Origin: Onthophagus taurus | Lineage: Eukaryota > Arthropoda > Insecta > Coleoptera > Scarabaeidae | Direction of reading: 5' to 3' | NCBI RefSeq assembly: GCF_036711975.1 | Contig: NC_091967.1 | Coordinates: 20,336,001-20,400,000 of the forward strand | Length of the DNA: 64,000 nucleotides | Part shown: in pieces, positions 10,650-21,700 of the stretch | How positions within the stretch are numbered: position 1 is the first letter of the stretch | Layout: each line of letters begins with the position of its first letter | Program-made: the position numbers and the translations under genes | Notes under the pieces: model-generated | The model's database searches: none | Seen by the model: the letters and a program-made list of their open reading frames with translations, nothing else | Told to the model about the DNA's origin: nothing

Positions 10650-11676
10650 AAAGAGGTAGAAGAAGAAGGAGAATAAAAAAGTAAATACCTCTCAGAGTAA
10701 ATAATATCAAATATTATATATTTTTTAAGCAGAAATGATATTGATAGCAAGTAAGATTTAATTACGTTTTATTACTAAATTCAAATCGAAAACAACATTT
10801 CTCCTTACCCAATCTAAATAAAATTTTCTGAATGATTCATCATATTAAAACTACACAGTTAAAAAAGTGTTAACAAATTTTAAGTTGCAATGTCACTTAA
10901 AATCATATATCATTATGATTGTACTGATATTACTTATAGTCCAAAGATTTTAAAGCATAATCTGTAAAAACTTGACCTTGTTAATACCTAATGCTACCTA
11001 ATCAGAAAAAATGTAATTAAAATAAATGCCAAGATTATCTTAATTTAAAACAATTAAAATAATTTTATTCTCATCCCAAAACATATATTTTATCAATAAT
11101 AATAATAATAATAATCCTCATTATTCTAATTACGTCACAAACATCACTTTAAAATAAAATAAAAATACGTATTACTTATTCTAAAAAAAAATATATAAAG
11201 AGAGTCTTGAAAGATCAATCAAAAAACGTGATAAAGATCCGAATCTATAAACCTATACAAAATTAAGATATTAAAAGAGGGCCGAACTTTTCGATCTGAT
11301 ATTCATAAACGGATGATGACGATTGGCAATAATGATAAAAATCGTTTTGAACGATCGACACGAGTGGTGGTTCGGGCTGTGATAAAAACAATCTGGTACC
11401 GGTTGTGTTCGGGCAGTCCAACAATTCTATCAAGTGAAACGCACTTCGTTTAAACGTTCCTATTATGGGCTGACAAACCAAAAAACGAAAATAGAAGAAC
11501 GTGGAATTTTATAACTTTTATACCAACCACAAATGTGAACTGCTTCGATTTCTCATTGGCTATTGGATTGAAAACCCTGCCGAAAATAAAATAAGATCGA
11601 AAGAAGAAGACATCTTTAAAAATTACTTAATAGTTTTTTTGGGGAAAAAAGAAAATTGAGAAGTTTCGTGTCGAAA
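10650..11676. other. Upstream region of the sugar transporter
   Basis: AT-rich, with an (AAT) run near 11096-11114. No protein fragment is recognised. 11260-11600 is less AT-rich than its surroundings and lies just 5' of transporter exon 1, so it may hold the promoter and 5' UTR. I do not see a convincing TATA box or initiator to place a start. Confidence 0.4.
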
Positions 11677-11734
11677 ATGATTAGTTTCAAAGTTATTGCC
11701 AAAAGGAGATTGTTGGTTGCTGCTGTTTTTGCAG
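11677..11734 (+). CDS. Tret1-like sugar transporter, exon 1
   Basis: ATG at 11677 opens MISFKVIAKRRLLVAAVFA, and the exon ends at 11734 in G|GTAAGT, a strong donor in phase 1. The only sensible partner is the acceptor TTTTTTTAG at 22993-23001. Joining gives GCT (Ala) and continues NLSILSCGMMEAWTSPVLPK, the standard start of the first membrane helix and its exit in insect trehalose/sugar transporters. A basic N-terminus followed by a hydrophobic segment fits the family. The intron is 11.27 kb. Confidence 0.85.
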
Positions 11735-12258
11735 GTAAGTCTCAACAGAAATATCTTTAATAAGAAAAATAAAATGATTGAAATTAATAAACAAAAATTA
11801 ATTTTTATTATTTTATTAATGATATGGTTTAAGAAAAAAATTTAAAGTTTTTTTAAAATTTTTAAAGTTATAAAGGAATTTCTATTAGTAACTCCATTTG
11901 TAGTTGTTAAACTTGGGTTTTTACGGTTTCACTTAAATTTTGATTTACAACTCGTTTTAGGTTCTAATTGTTTTGGGTTTATTGATAATATTAGAACTAG
12001 GAAAAATACTTTAAAACTATTAATCGTAACTATTACGTCATATCATTGTAATTATATAAAAATGTTATTATAAAAATTTAACAAATTTATTTCTTTTTCG
12101 AGTTTTTGGAAGAATTTTTTTTAATTGGCCGATTTTAATGATTAATAACATAATTGTTTATACCTTTGAATGCAATAAGACGGTGTTAAAGTTACGTTAT
12201 AACAATCAATTAACGTTACGATCAATTCACTATGTAATCATTTCCGTATTGTTAAAAA

Positions 12259-12655
12259 TTAGACGACAGGATATACACCGGAAATTACCGAATACAATGT
12301 TTTTAGTATTGAATAAATTCCGGAGACCGGAAGATGAGGTCCAATATTTTCGCCATCGTTTTTTGCGTTTTTAACGTTTTTTTTGCGTCTTTTTCTGTGT
12401 TTATACCAGCATCTTCGTCTCTGTCTCACCCATCTTCCTATGTCCTGTATTCCACATTGTTGTCTGATATCTTCGTTCCAAATTCTGTAGTGTATAGTTT
12501 TGCCTTGTATACTTCTTAGCGTTTTCATCTCGACTGTTCTCATCATTTGTAGAGTCTGCTTGTATCGGGTCGTGTCTCTGCCGCATGTGCTATAATGGGT
12601 CTTATTATTATTCACTTCGTTCTTTGCTGATCACTACTATGGCGTGATTTTATTA
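12259..12655 (-). pseudogene. Endonuclease-RT type LINE fragment, C-terminal part
   Basis: Minus-strand translation contains VEMKTLRSIQGKTIHYRIWN followed by EDIRQQCGIQDIGRWV. This matches the C-terminal AEMKTLRRIxGKTxxDRxRNExIR block of insect endonuclease-reverse transcriptase elements. It lies within the transporter intron, antisense to the gene. A further minus-strand piece of similar character lies beyond the hAT copy at 14290-14540. Confidence 0.7.
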
Positions 12656-12663
12656 GTTCACAC
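12656..12663. repeat. 8-bp target duplication, left (GTTCACAC)
   Basis: Identical to 14282-14289. Flanks hAT-like satellite element copy 1. Confidence 0.85.
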
Positions 12664-14281
12664 TAGCGCATTTCTGAAGTGATACCCTACATTACCACAT
12701 TATTGCGATATTTGAATAAAAATGAAATTAATAAGAAAGCTGATAAGATATGTCAACTTAATTGGATCGAAGATATACTACTAACAAAGCAACTCTAAAA
12801 AGAGGATACTTTAATTAATAATTGGTGATATTTCCACGAGGATTCTTCAAGAAATAAATTTTATAGCGAAATTTGAAAGTTATCGATGAAAATTGCAACA
12901 TCGAAAATTTTATCAAAACTTCAAATATTGTTTTCTCAAAAATTAAAAGTTATTTTTCAAAACGGGTTGGTTCATTGAAAAGAGGACACTCTTATTAATA
13001 CTTTGGGAAATTTTTAAACTCATATTCCAAAAAATGGATTTTGTATGAATTTTTAAAACATAATCAGCGAAAATTGCAAAATTCGAAAAAACTGTCGATC
13101 ATTTCAAACATTTATTTCTCAAAATCTAAATGCGATTTTTCAAAACGGTTTTTTGCATTAAAAAGAGGATACTTTAATTAATAATTGGTGATATTTCCAC
13201 AAAGATCCTTCAAGAAATTAATTTTATAGCGAATTTTGAAAATTACTAATGAAAATTGCAACATCGAAAATTTTATAAAAACTTCAAATATTGTTTTCTC
13301 AAAAACTAAAAGCTATTTTTCAAAACGGGTTGGTTCATTGGAAAGAGGACACTTTTATTAACACTTTGGGAAATTTTTAAACTCATATTCCCAAAAATGA
13401 ATTTTATACGAATTTTTAAACTTAATCAGCGAAAATTGCAAAATTCGAAAAAACTGTCGATCATTTCAAAAATTCATTTCTCAAAATCTAAATGCGATTT
13501 TTCAAAACGGCTTTTTGCATTAAAAAGAGGATACTTTAATTATTAATTAGTGATATTTCCACAAAGATCCTTCAAGAAATTAATTTTATAGCGCATTTTG
13601 AAAATTACTAATGAAAATTGCAACATCGACAATTTTATCAAAACTTCAAATATTGTTTTCTCAAAAACTAAAAGCTATTTTTCAAAACGGGTTGGTTCAT
13701 TGGAAAGAGGACACTTTTATTAACACTTTGGGAAATTTTTAAACTCATATTCCCAAAAATGAATTTTATACGAATTTTTAAAACTTAATCAGCGAAAATT
13801 GCAAAATTCGAAGAAGAACTGTCGATCATTTCAAAAATTTATTTCTCAAAATCTAAATGCGATTTTTCAAAACGGCTTTTTGCATTAAAAACAGGATACT
13901 TTAATTAATAATTGGTGATATTTCCTCAAGGATCCTTCAAGAAATTAATTTTATAACGAATTTTGAAAATTACTAATGAAAATTGCAACATCGAAAATTT
14001 TATCAAAACTTCAAATATTGTTTTCTCAAAAACTAAAAGCTATTTTTCAAAACGGGTTGGTTCTTTGGAAAGAGGACACTTTTATTAACACGTTGGGAAA
14101 TTTTCATATTCATATTCTAAGAAGTGGATTTTATACGAATTTTTAAAACTTAATCGGCGAAAATTCCAAAATTCAATTCAATTTAAGTAATAGGTTTTTA
14201 ATATCCGGTATCCGGTTTTTAAGCCGGATATTTGGTAACTATCCGATTTTTAAAAATGGCCGCATATCCGTTCCACCACTA
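12664..14281 (+). mobile_element. hAT-like element carrying a satellite array, copy 1
   Basis: The right end reads CCGTTCCACCACTA, the inverse of the TAGTGGTGGAACGG left end of copy 2. A perfect 8-bp duplication (GTTCACAC) flanks the element. The left end (TAGCGCATTTCTGA) lacks the ~100-bp subterminal GGATATCCGG-rich sequence seen in copy 2 but still abuts the duplication. The 150-bp lead-in (AATAAGAAAGCTGATAAGA and so on) matches the other copy. The body is a ~360-bp tandem array. There is no coding capacity, so it is non-autonomous. Confidence 0.85.
12797..14170 (+). repeat. ~360-bp tandem array, ~3.8 units
   Basis: Units begin AAAGAGGATACTTTAATTAA and recur at about 12797, 13161, 13523 and 13887. 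Each unit is a dimer. Half A starts AAAGAGGATACTTTAATTAA and half B starts AAAGAGGACACTTTTATTAA. Both halves share the order CTTCAAGAAAT/CAAAAATGAAT, then GAAAATTGCAA, TTTCTCAAAA and TTTTTCAAAACGG, so the basic monomer is ~180 bp. It lies in opposite orientation to the array at 18780-22600. Confidence 0.93.
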
Positions 14282-14289
14282 GTTCACAC
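14282..14289. repeat. 8-bp target duplication, right (GTTCACAC)
   Basis: Right copy of the duplication for the element at 12664-14281. Confidence 0.85.
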
Positions 14290-14540
14290 CATATTTTTCA
14301 TTCAAGCTTATTTGTTCTCAGCATTCTTTTTGTGATCTTTTCTTATTGATTCTCTTTTTGTTATTTTATGCGTTTATCTCATTTCGTTTTTTTTGGTTGT
14401 TCCAGTTTTCAGGCGTTTTATTTCGGATATATTGTACTTCCGGCGGAAGCCAAGGTGTTCTATTGATTGTATTAACATTCATCTGTCTCTTTCCTACTGC
14501 CCCTGCTTCCATGGCGGCGTCTAATATCTTACTTTTCACT
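14290..14540 (-). pseudogene. Probable LINE linker fragment
   Basis: On the minus strand the translation includes ILDAAMEAGAVGKRQ and TPWLPPEVQYIRNKTPENW, resembling the region between endonuclease and reverse transcriptase of the element whose C-terminus is at 12259-12655. Weak, since the reverse-transcriptase core is absent. Confidence 0.45.
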
Positions 14541-14877
14541 GTTTTTTATTGTTCGTTTATACTATCTTGAGTATTAACTGGCTGTATTTTCTGGTTTAAG
14601 TGGTAAAATATAGTAAGTAATAAGGTATGTTCAAAAAGACTGACTTCTTTTACTTGCATCAATATGTTTCATGCTCTTACAAATCTATATAAATCTTTAT
14701 AAAATTTATAAAATTTATGAAAGTTATAAGTAAGTAAATTATAAGTAAAATTATATTAAAAAAAAGAAGAAAATGAGAATTCAAAATTTCCTGTACTCGT
14801 AGTATAGCAGTTGCCGCACTGTATTGCTTATCGCAGAAGATATAACAAACTGTTATCACACTCGTAGACTATTAATC

Positions 14878-15557
14878 TTTTCTTCTTATCTCGCATATCA
14901 CTTTAATCATTAGATACTTCCACTTGATGCGATTCTATTTTGGATTTACTTGGAACAATTTCAGATTGATCAGATATTATAATTCTGCCCCTCCTCATGT
15001 TATATTATGAAAGCAACTCCTTTGGACTCCTCTTCATCTAGAACATTTTCACAATTTGTTTCTTTAAGCATATCAACTAAATCCTTCTTATGAGCTTTTG
15101 CCAAATAGATTCTTCCTGGCATCCTAGTCAGGACTGGAGGAATTGTTGAAAATAATTCCAACGAATTTTGCTATATATTGGTACATCTTTCAATCTTATA
15201 TTGTGTAAATAATGCCACTGAACTATTGAAACCAACCATGGCACAAAAGATAGACTATAAGAAGGGTCTAAAGATGAGGACTAATTCTCAATTTTTTCAT
15301 AAAGCTTCAAAGCCTTACTTTTATTTTCATTGGTATCAATTGTTATTTTCTTTTGAGTTATGTCTTCTTGCTATATCATTAATGCTTTTTCCATACTCAA
15401 AGAATATCTAGCAGCAACACTTTTTGTAGTGGCACCTTCTTGCGTTCATGGCATAACATTTAACAACATTCGCTACTTTTCCTATATTATGTAAACGATC
15501 TAATATTTTAATTTTACGTTCTAAAGAAATAACTTTTCTTTTAATGTTATTTGACAT
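14878..15557 (-). pseudogene. pogo/Tigger-like transposase remnant
   Basis: A minus-strand ATG at 15557 opens MSNNIKRKVISLERKIKILD, the first helix-turn-helix of pogo/Tigger/Jerky-type transposases. After a frameshift come SVAARYSLSMEKALMIW and a CENP-B-type second DNA-binding block (ITIDTNENKSKALKLYEKIE). Diverged remnants of the start of the DDE region follow. Many stops make it non-functional. Confidence 0.7.
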
Positions 15558-15704
15558 AGCAAAAATCTAGAATTTTAACTAAATTATAAACATGTTACAA
15601 AAAACAACGCAGTTTGTAACTAAGCAGTAAATACGAAGTGTTAAGAAAATGTAAAATAACCCCCTATTTGGATTAAATAGAAATAATACTAGGTTATCTT
15701 TTTT

Positions 15705-15790
15705 ATGCTCCTGCATAAATTAGCCAAAGAGAACATTCCAAAGAGGAGATGCCAGGATTGATCCCTGTGGGACACCTTAGAGACTAAGTA
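15705..15790 (-). pseudogene. Short reverse-transcriptase scrap
   Basis: The minus strand encodes GVPQGSILASPLWNVLFG, the PQGSxLxPxLWN block of non-LTR reverse transcriptases. Nothing more of the element is recognisable. Confidence 0.6.
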
Positions 15791-17835
15791 ACATACGAAA
15801 CACCTTCGTCAAAAGTCGTTACATCTTGCCGCGACCTATCTTGCATTTAGGGAGCTTTTGATAATGTTTACGAGGTATCTTCAAATTAGTATAGGTGTAT
15901 AGGTTACATATGATCACTTCCTATATCATTGTTTCTCGTTTCAATGTTAAGTTATTGTCTCTAATTTTTCTCTTCTTCTATATCCCATTCTTTCATTTTT
16001 CTGTTATTGCACATGGTTATCTCTGGATTCCAGTATGCGTCTTGCTTCTTGTCGTTTAATTCATTTTTTTGCCTACCTCTATAATACTTTCTTCTAGCAT
16101 TCACTTATTAAGTATCTTTCCTCTCTTAAGTCCTATTCTTTTCTATTACATTCGAAAATGCTCCACTGAGTCATTTGGCATTGTTAACATAAATCATATC
16201 ATTATCATATCATTCTTTGCGTTCTTTGACATCATGTACTGTCTTGCCACATTCGTGGGACACCTTCCTCTTATTTGGCCAGTGCAGTCACTACTAATTG
16301 TAAGATGGTCTCCAATTCTTTTGTCTTCTCAAAGAGCCCTCTTTCCAATGTATACATGTATTAAGTCTCAAAATGTCTACTAGCTAAATATTTAACATGG
16401 AAAAGTACTGCAACTAAAATGCTGTCTTGGCAATCAGTTTAAAATTAGTTTGTTTCTTAAATTTTGCAAAAATACAGTACTTTATGCGCCCTTTCAGAAT
16501 GTAAAGTTTGTTTGTAAAATGACTTAATCAAAACACTTAACTAAAATCGTTGTAACAATGAGTCGTATATATTGTTTAAATTGCAAAAAAAAAGCTAATT
16601 TTTAACAAATGTAGACATTGAAATGTGCGTAGTAAAAAAAACTTATATAAACTTATAAGCATCCGATATGATAACACTCTAAAGTCACAAAATATATAGA
16701 TTAATTCCGTCTACTAGTTAGTAAATTAATAAGATAATATTTATGTAAAAATGTTATAGATCAATCAAAAAAGATCAATTGTAAGAAAAATTATAAATAT
16801 AAAATAATCAAATACGGAACAAAATTATTATAAAAAATTAGTTATTAATAAAAATTCTTAACAATAATGTAATCTAAAAGTATAGTATGTATCATAGGTG
16901 ATGGTATGAAAAGGAATTAGGTATAGATAAACATTGTAACAAATAAATAAATGATTGATGAGGTTTTATATAAAACTATCTTAATACAATAAGGATTTAA
17001 CATAGTTTTATCTAGGAAAATTTTTTTTTTTAATTTGGTTGATGTCAACTTCTGGTTTTTTTCTGATATTTAAACCAATTTGAAATTCCCAGAGTAAATT
17101 ACAAGCGATTACGTAATGAACGAAAATGGTTAAAAAAATCCAATTCAACTAGAAATTACAATAATTACTAGTATATTAACGAAATTGTCGGTTGTTACGA
17201 ACATAACCCGTAAAAAGAAAGAAAATTAAAAAAAATGAACTAAATAAAGCGATGCCTTTCCTTGATGAAATAATAATTTAAACAAAAATAACCTTAACAA
17301 TAGATATTAAATAAATATGACAATTGTTGAGCGTAAATTGCGATTTTCATTGTAAATCTAGTGTATTACTCTTACCTTGGAATTCAAGAGTATAACAATA
17401 AAAAAAGAAACATTTAAAAAATCAACAAAAATAAATTGTTATTTTTGTCATTCAATGTTCTATTTATATCCAACAATCGAACAAGAATTTTTATTATCAA
17501 CATAAAACACATTCAAGAAACAATTAAGTTCTTATCCCACAAGAATTTTGTTATCACCTATACATGTATTAAAAAGATGCGTTGTCAGCAATCTCCCATG
17601 TTATTTTTTTTGTTATACATGTTTTCATAATCACATCTGGAAGTATATATCACTTCAAACAACTTTGATATTGATCTGTTCAACGATTCATCTGTTCAAA
17701 ACGATTGCGGAAATGTTTCATCGTTTAATTTTTTTTGCGTTTATTTTGTGTGTGAGGACTCGACACGATTTACGTCAAACATTTCTAAGAGACTTGTAAT
17801 AGGACAGATAAGAGTCATTTTTATTGTTTTTATTT
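15791..17835. other. AT-rich intronic sequence
   Basis: Part of transporter intron 1. A minus-strand scrap near 16200-16380 weakly resembles a LINE C-terminus. Otherwise I see only A/T-rich sequence without repeats or genes. Confidence 0.45.
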
Positions 17836-17837
17836 AT

Positions 17838-18090
17838 TAACTAGCTGTACCCTGCACGAGTTACTACGCCACCAACTAAAATACATTTGAAGGAAAGAAA
17901 TTACGCAAATATTCAATTCATTTTGAGTCATTTTATTGATTTTGTTCATTTTGAAAAAATTGTGACATAGAAACCTTCGTGGGCTCATGCACAACAACTT
18001 TGCTAAAGATTATCACATGATCAAATGTATAGTTTACGATTCTATAAAAAACATACAGACAAACATTCATTTTTATATATATAGAAGATG
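17838..18090. repeat. Dispersed repeat starting AACTAGCTGTACCCTGC
   Basis: It begins AACTAGCTGTACCCTGC and ends with a TTTATATATATAGAAGAT tail. This layout (AGCTG-ACCC-GC start, TATATATATAGA end) is seen in widespread short repeats of insect genomes. I recognise the type only loosely and cannot assign a class. Confidence 0.4.
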
Positions 18091-18204
18091 TAAATACTTT
18101 AATACAATAAAACCTCGATATATACTATTAATATTATCTATTTAATACATCAATATATTTAAATATAAATGTTAGCGCTCATGTCTGAAGACGCAAACCT
18201 GAAA

Positions 18205-18600
18205 CTTTTTAGTTCTAGGTCTAGCTAGTGTTAGTTCTTGTTTTAGTTGTTATTCAGTGCAAGATTGTTGTATATTTTTATTGAACTGAAAGTAGAACTA
18301 ACACTAGACCAAGAACTAGAAATATTCGGGTTTAGCCGTACGTCCCTTAAGATGGCTAAACCCGAATGTTTCTATTTGTAGGTCTAGTGTTAGTTTTATT
18401 TTTAATTATTATTCAGCGCTAGATTATTGTATATTTTTATTGATCTAAATCTAGAACTAACATTAGACCTAGAACTAGAATCATTCGGATTTAGCCGTCT
18501 TAAAAGACGCACGGCTAAACCCCAATGTTTCTAGTCTAGGTCTAGTGCTAGTTCTAATGCCAGTGTTAGCTCTAGTTTTAGTTGTTATTCAGGGTTTTTG
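18205..18600. repeat. Tandem hairpin repeat of CTAGTGTTAGTTCTAG words
   Basis: Two ~180-bp units, each with two potential hairpins. In unit 1, TAGTGTTAGTTCT (~18220) faces AGAACTAACACTA (~18293), and ATTCGGGTTTAGCC faces GGCTAAACCCGAAT at 18324-18367 (perfect 14-bp stem). Unit 2 (~18385-18545) repeats the pattern with changes. Related words recur at ~51410-51460 and ~61090-61140. Confidence 0.75.
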
Positions 18601-18717
18601 GCTATACGGACTCTCCCTTCCTCGTATTAATCCGTTATACCGAGGTTTTACTGTATTTTGATATTTTTAAAAATCCTTTTTTATTTATTTTGATTTTTTA
18701 TAAATCTAATGAGATTG

Positions 18718-18725
18718 CATAAAAC
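18718..18725. repeat. 8-bp target duplication, left (CATAAAAC)
   Basis: Matches 22792-22799 (CATAAAAT) at 7 of 8 positions. Confidence 0.75.
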
Positions 18726-21700
18726 TAGTGGTGGAACGGATATCCGGCAACTTTTATATATCGGATATATATAAAATTTCTCAAAGTGTTAATAAAGGCG
18801 TCCTCTTTCCAATGAACCAACCCGTTTTGAACAATAACTTTTAGTTTTCGAGAAAACAATATTTGAAGTTTTGATAAAATTTTCAATGTTGTAATTTTCA
18901 TCGATAACTTTCATAATTCGCTATAAAATTCATTTCTTGAAGGACTCTTGTGGAAATATCACGAATTATTAATTAAAGTATCCTCTTTTTAATGCAAAAA
19001 GCCGTTTTGAAAAATCTTTTAGTTTTTGAGAAATAAATTTTTGAAGTGATCGACAACTTTTTGAATTTTGTAATTTTCCCCGATTAAGTTTTAAAAATTC
19101 GTATAAAATCCATTTCTTGGAATATAAGTATGAAAATTTTCCAAAATGTTAATAAAGGCGTCCTCTTTCCAATGAACCAACCCGTTTTGAACAATAACTT
19201 TTAGTTTTCGAGAAAACAATATTTGAAGTTTTGATAAAATTTTCAATGTTGTAATTTTCATCGATAACTTTCATAATTCGCTATAAAATTCATTTCTTGA
19301 AGGACCCTTGTGGAAATATCACGAATTATTAATTAAAGTATCCTCTTTTTAATGCAAAAAGCCGTTTTGAAAAATCTCTTTTAGTTTTTGAGAAATAAAT
19401 TTTTGAAGTGATCGACAACTTTTTGAATTTTGTAATTTTCCCCGATTAAGTTTTAAAAATTCGTATAAAATCCATTTCTTGGAATATAAGTATGAAAATT
19501 TTCCAAAATGTTAATAAAGGCGTCCTCTTTCCAATGAACCAACCCGTTTTGAACAATAACTTTTAGTTTTCGAGAAAACAATATTTGAAGTTTTGATAAA
19601 ATTTTCAATGTTGTAATTTTCATCGATAACTTTCATAATTCGCTATAAAATTCATTTCTTGAAGGACCCTTGTGGAAATATCACGAATTATTAATTAAAG
19701 TATCCTCTTTTTAATGCAAAAAGCCGTTTTGAAAAATCTTTTAGTTTTTGAGAAATAAATTTTTGAAGTGATCGACAACTTTTTGAATTTTGTAATTTTC
19801 CCCGATTAAGTTTTAAAAATTCGTATAAAATCCATTTCTTGGAATATAAGTATGAAAATTTTCCAAAATGTTAATAAAGGTGTCCTCTTTCCAATGAATT
19901 AACCCGTTTTGAAAAATAACTTTTAGTTTTCGAGAAAACAATATTTGAAGTTTTGATAAAATTTTCAATGTTGTAATTTTCATCGATAACTTTCATAATT
20001 CGCTATAAAATTCATTTCTTGAAGGACCCTTGTGGAAATATCACGAATTATTAATTAAAGTATCCTCTTTTTAATGCAAAAAGCCGTTTTGAAAAATCTC
20101 TTTTAGTTTTTGAGAAATAAATTTTTGAAGTGATCGACAACTTTTTGAATTTTGTAATTTTCCCCGATTAAGTTTTAAAAATTCGTATAAAATCCATTTC
20201 TTGGAATATAAGTATGAAAATTTTCCAAAATGTTAATAAAGGCGTCCTCTTTCCAATGAACCAACCCGTTTTGAACAATAACTTTTAGTTTTCGAGAAAA
20301 CAATATTTGAAGTTTTGATAAAATTTTCAATGTTGTAATTTTCATCGATAACTTTCATAATTCGCTATAAAATTCATTTCTTGAAGGACTCTTGTGGAAA
20401 TATCACGAATTATTAATTAAAGTATCCTCTTTTTAATGCAAAAAGCCGTTTTGAAAAATCTTTTAGTTTTTGAGAAATAAATTTTTGAAGTGATCGACAA
20501 CTTTTTGAATTTTGTAATTTTCCCCGATTAAGTTTTAAAAATTCGTATAAAATCCATTTCTTGGAATATAAGTATGAAAATTTTCCAAAATGTTAATAAA
20601 GGCGTCCTCTTTCCAATGAACCAACCCGTTTTGAACAATAACTTTTAGTTTTCGAGAAAACAATATTTGAAGTTTTGATAAAATTTTCAATGTTGTAATT
20701 TTCATCGATAACTTTCATAATTCGCTATAAAATTCATTTCTTGAAGGACCCTTGTGGAAATATCACGAATTATTAATTAAAGTATCCTCTTTTTAATGCA
20801 AAAAGCCGTTTTGAAAAATCTTTTAGTTTTTGAGAAATAAATTTTTGAAGTGATCGACAACTTTTTGAATTTTGTAATTTTCCCCGATTAAGTTTTAAAA
20901 ATTCGTATAAAATCCATTTCTTGGAATATAAGTATGAAAATTTTCCAAAATGTTAATAAAGGTGTCCTCTTTCCAATGAATTAACCCGTTTTGAAAAATA
21001 ACTTTTAGTTTTCGAGAAAACAATATTTGAAGTTTTGATAAAATTTTCAATGTTGTAATTTTCATCGATAACTTTCATAATTCGCTATAAAATTCATTTC
21101 TTGAAGGACCCTTGTGGAAATATCACGAATTATTAATTAAAGTATCCTCTTTTTAATGCAAAAAGCCGTTTTGAAAAATCTTTTAGTTTTTGAGAAATAA
21201 ATTTTTGAAGTGATCGACAACTTTTTGAATTTTGTAATTTTCCCCGATTAAGTTTTAAAAATTCGTATAAAATCCATTTCTTGGAATATAAGTATGAAAA
21301 TTTTCCAAAATGTTAATAAAGGTGTCCTCTTTCCAATGAATTAACCCGTTTTGAAAAATAACTTTTAGTTTTTGAGAAAACAATATTTGAAGTTTTGATA
21401 AAATTTTCAATGTTGTAATTTTCATCGATAACTTTCATAATTCGCTATAAAATTCATTTCTTGAAGGACCCTTGTGGAAATATCACGAATTATTAATTAA
21501 AGTATCCTCTTTTTAATGCAAAAAGCCGTTTTGAAAAATCTTTTAGTTTTTGAGAAATAAATTTTTGAAGTGATCGACAACTTTTTGAATTTTGTAATTT
21601 TCCCCGATTAAGTTTTAAAAATTCGTATAAAATCCATTTCTTGGAATATAAGTATGAAAATTTTCCAAAATGTTAATAAAGGCGTCCTCTTTCCAATGAA

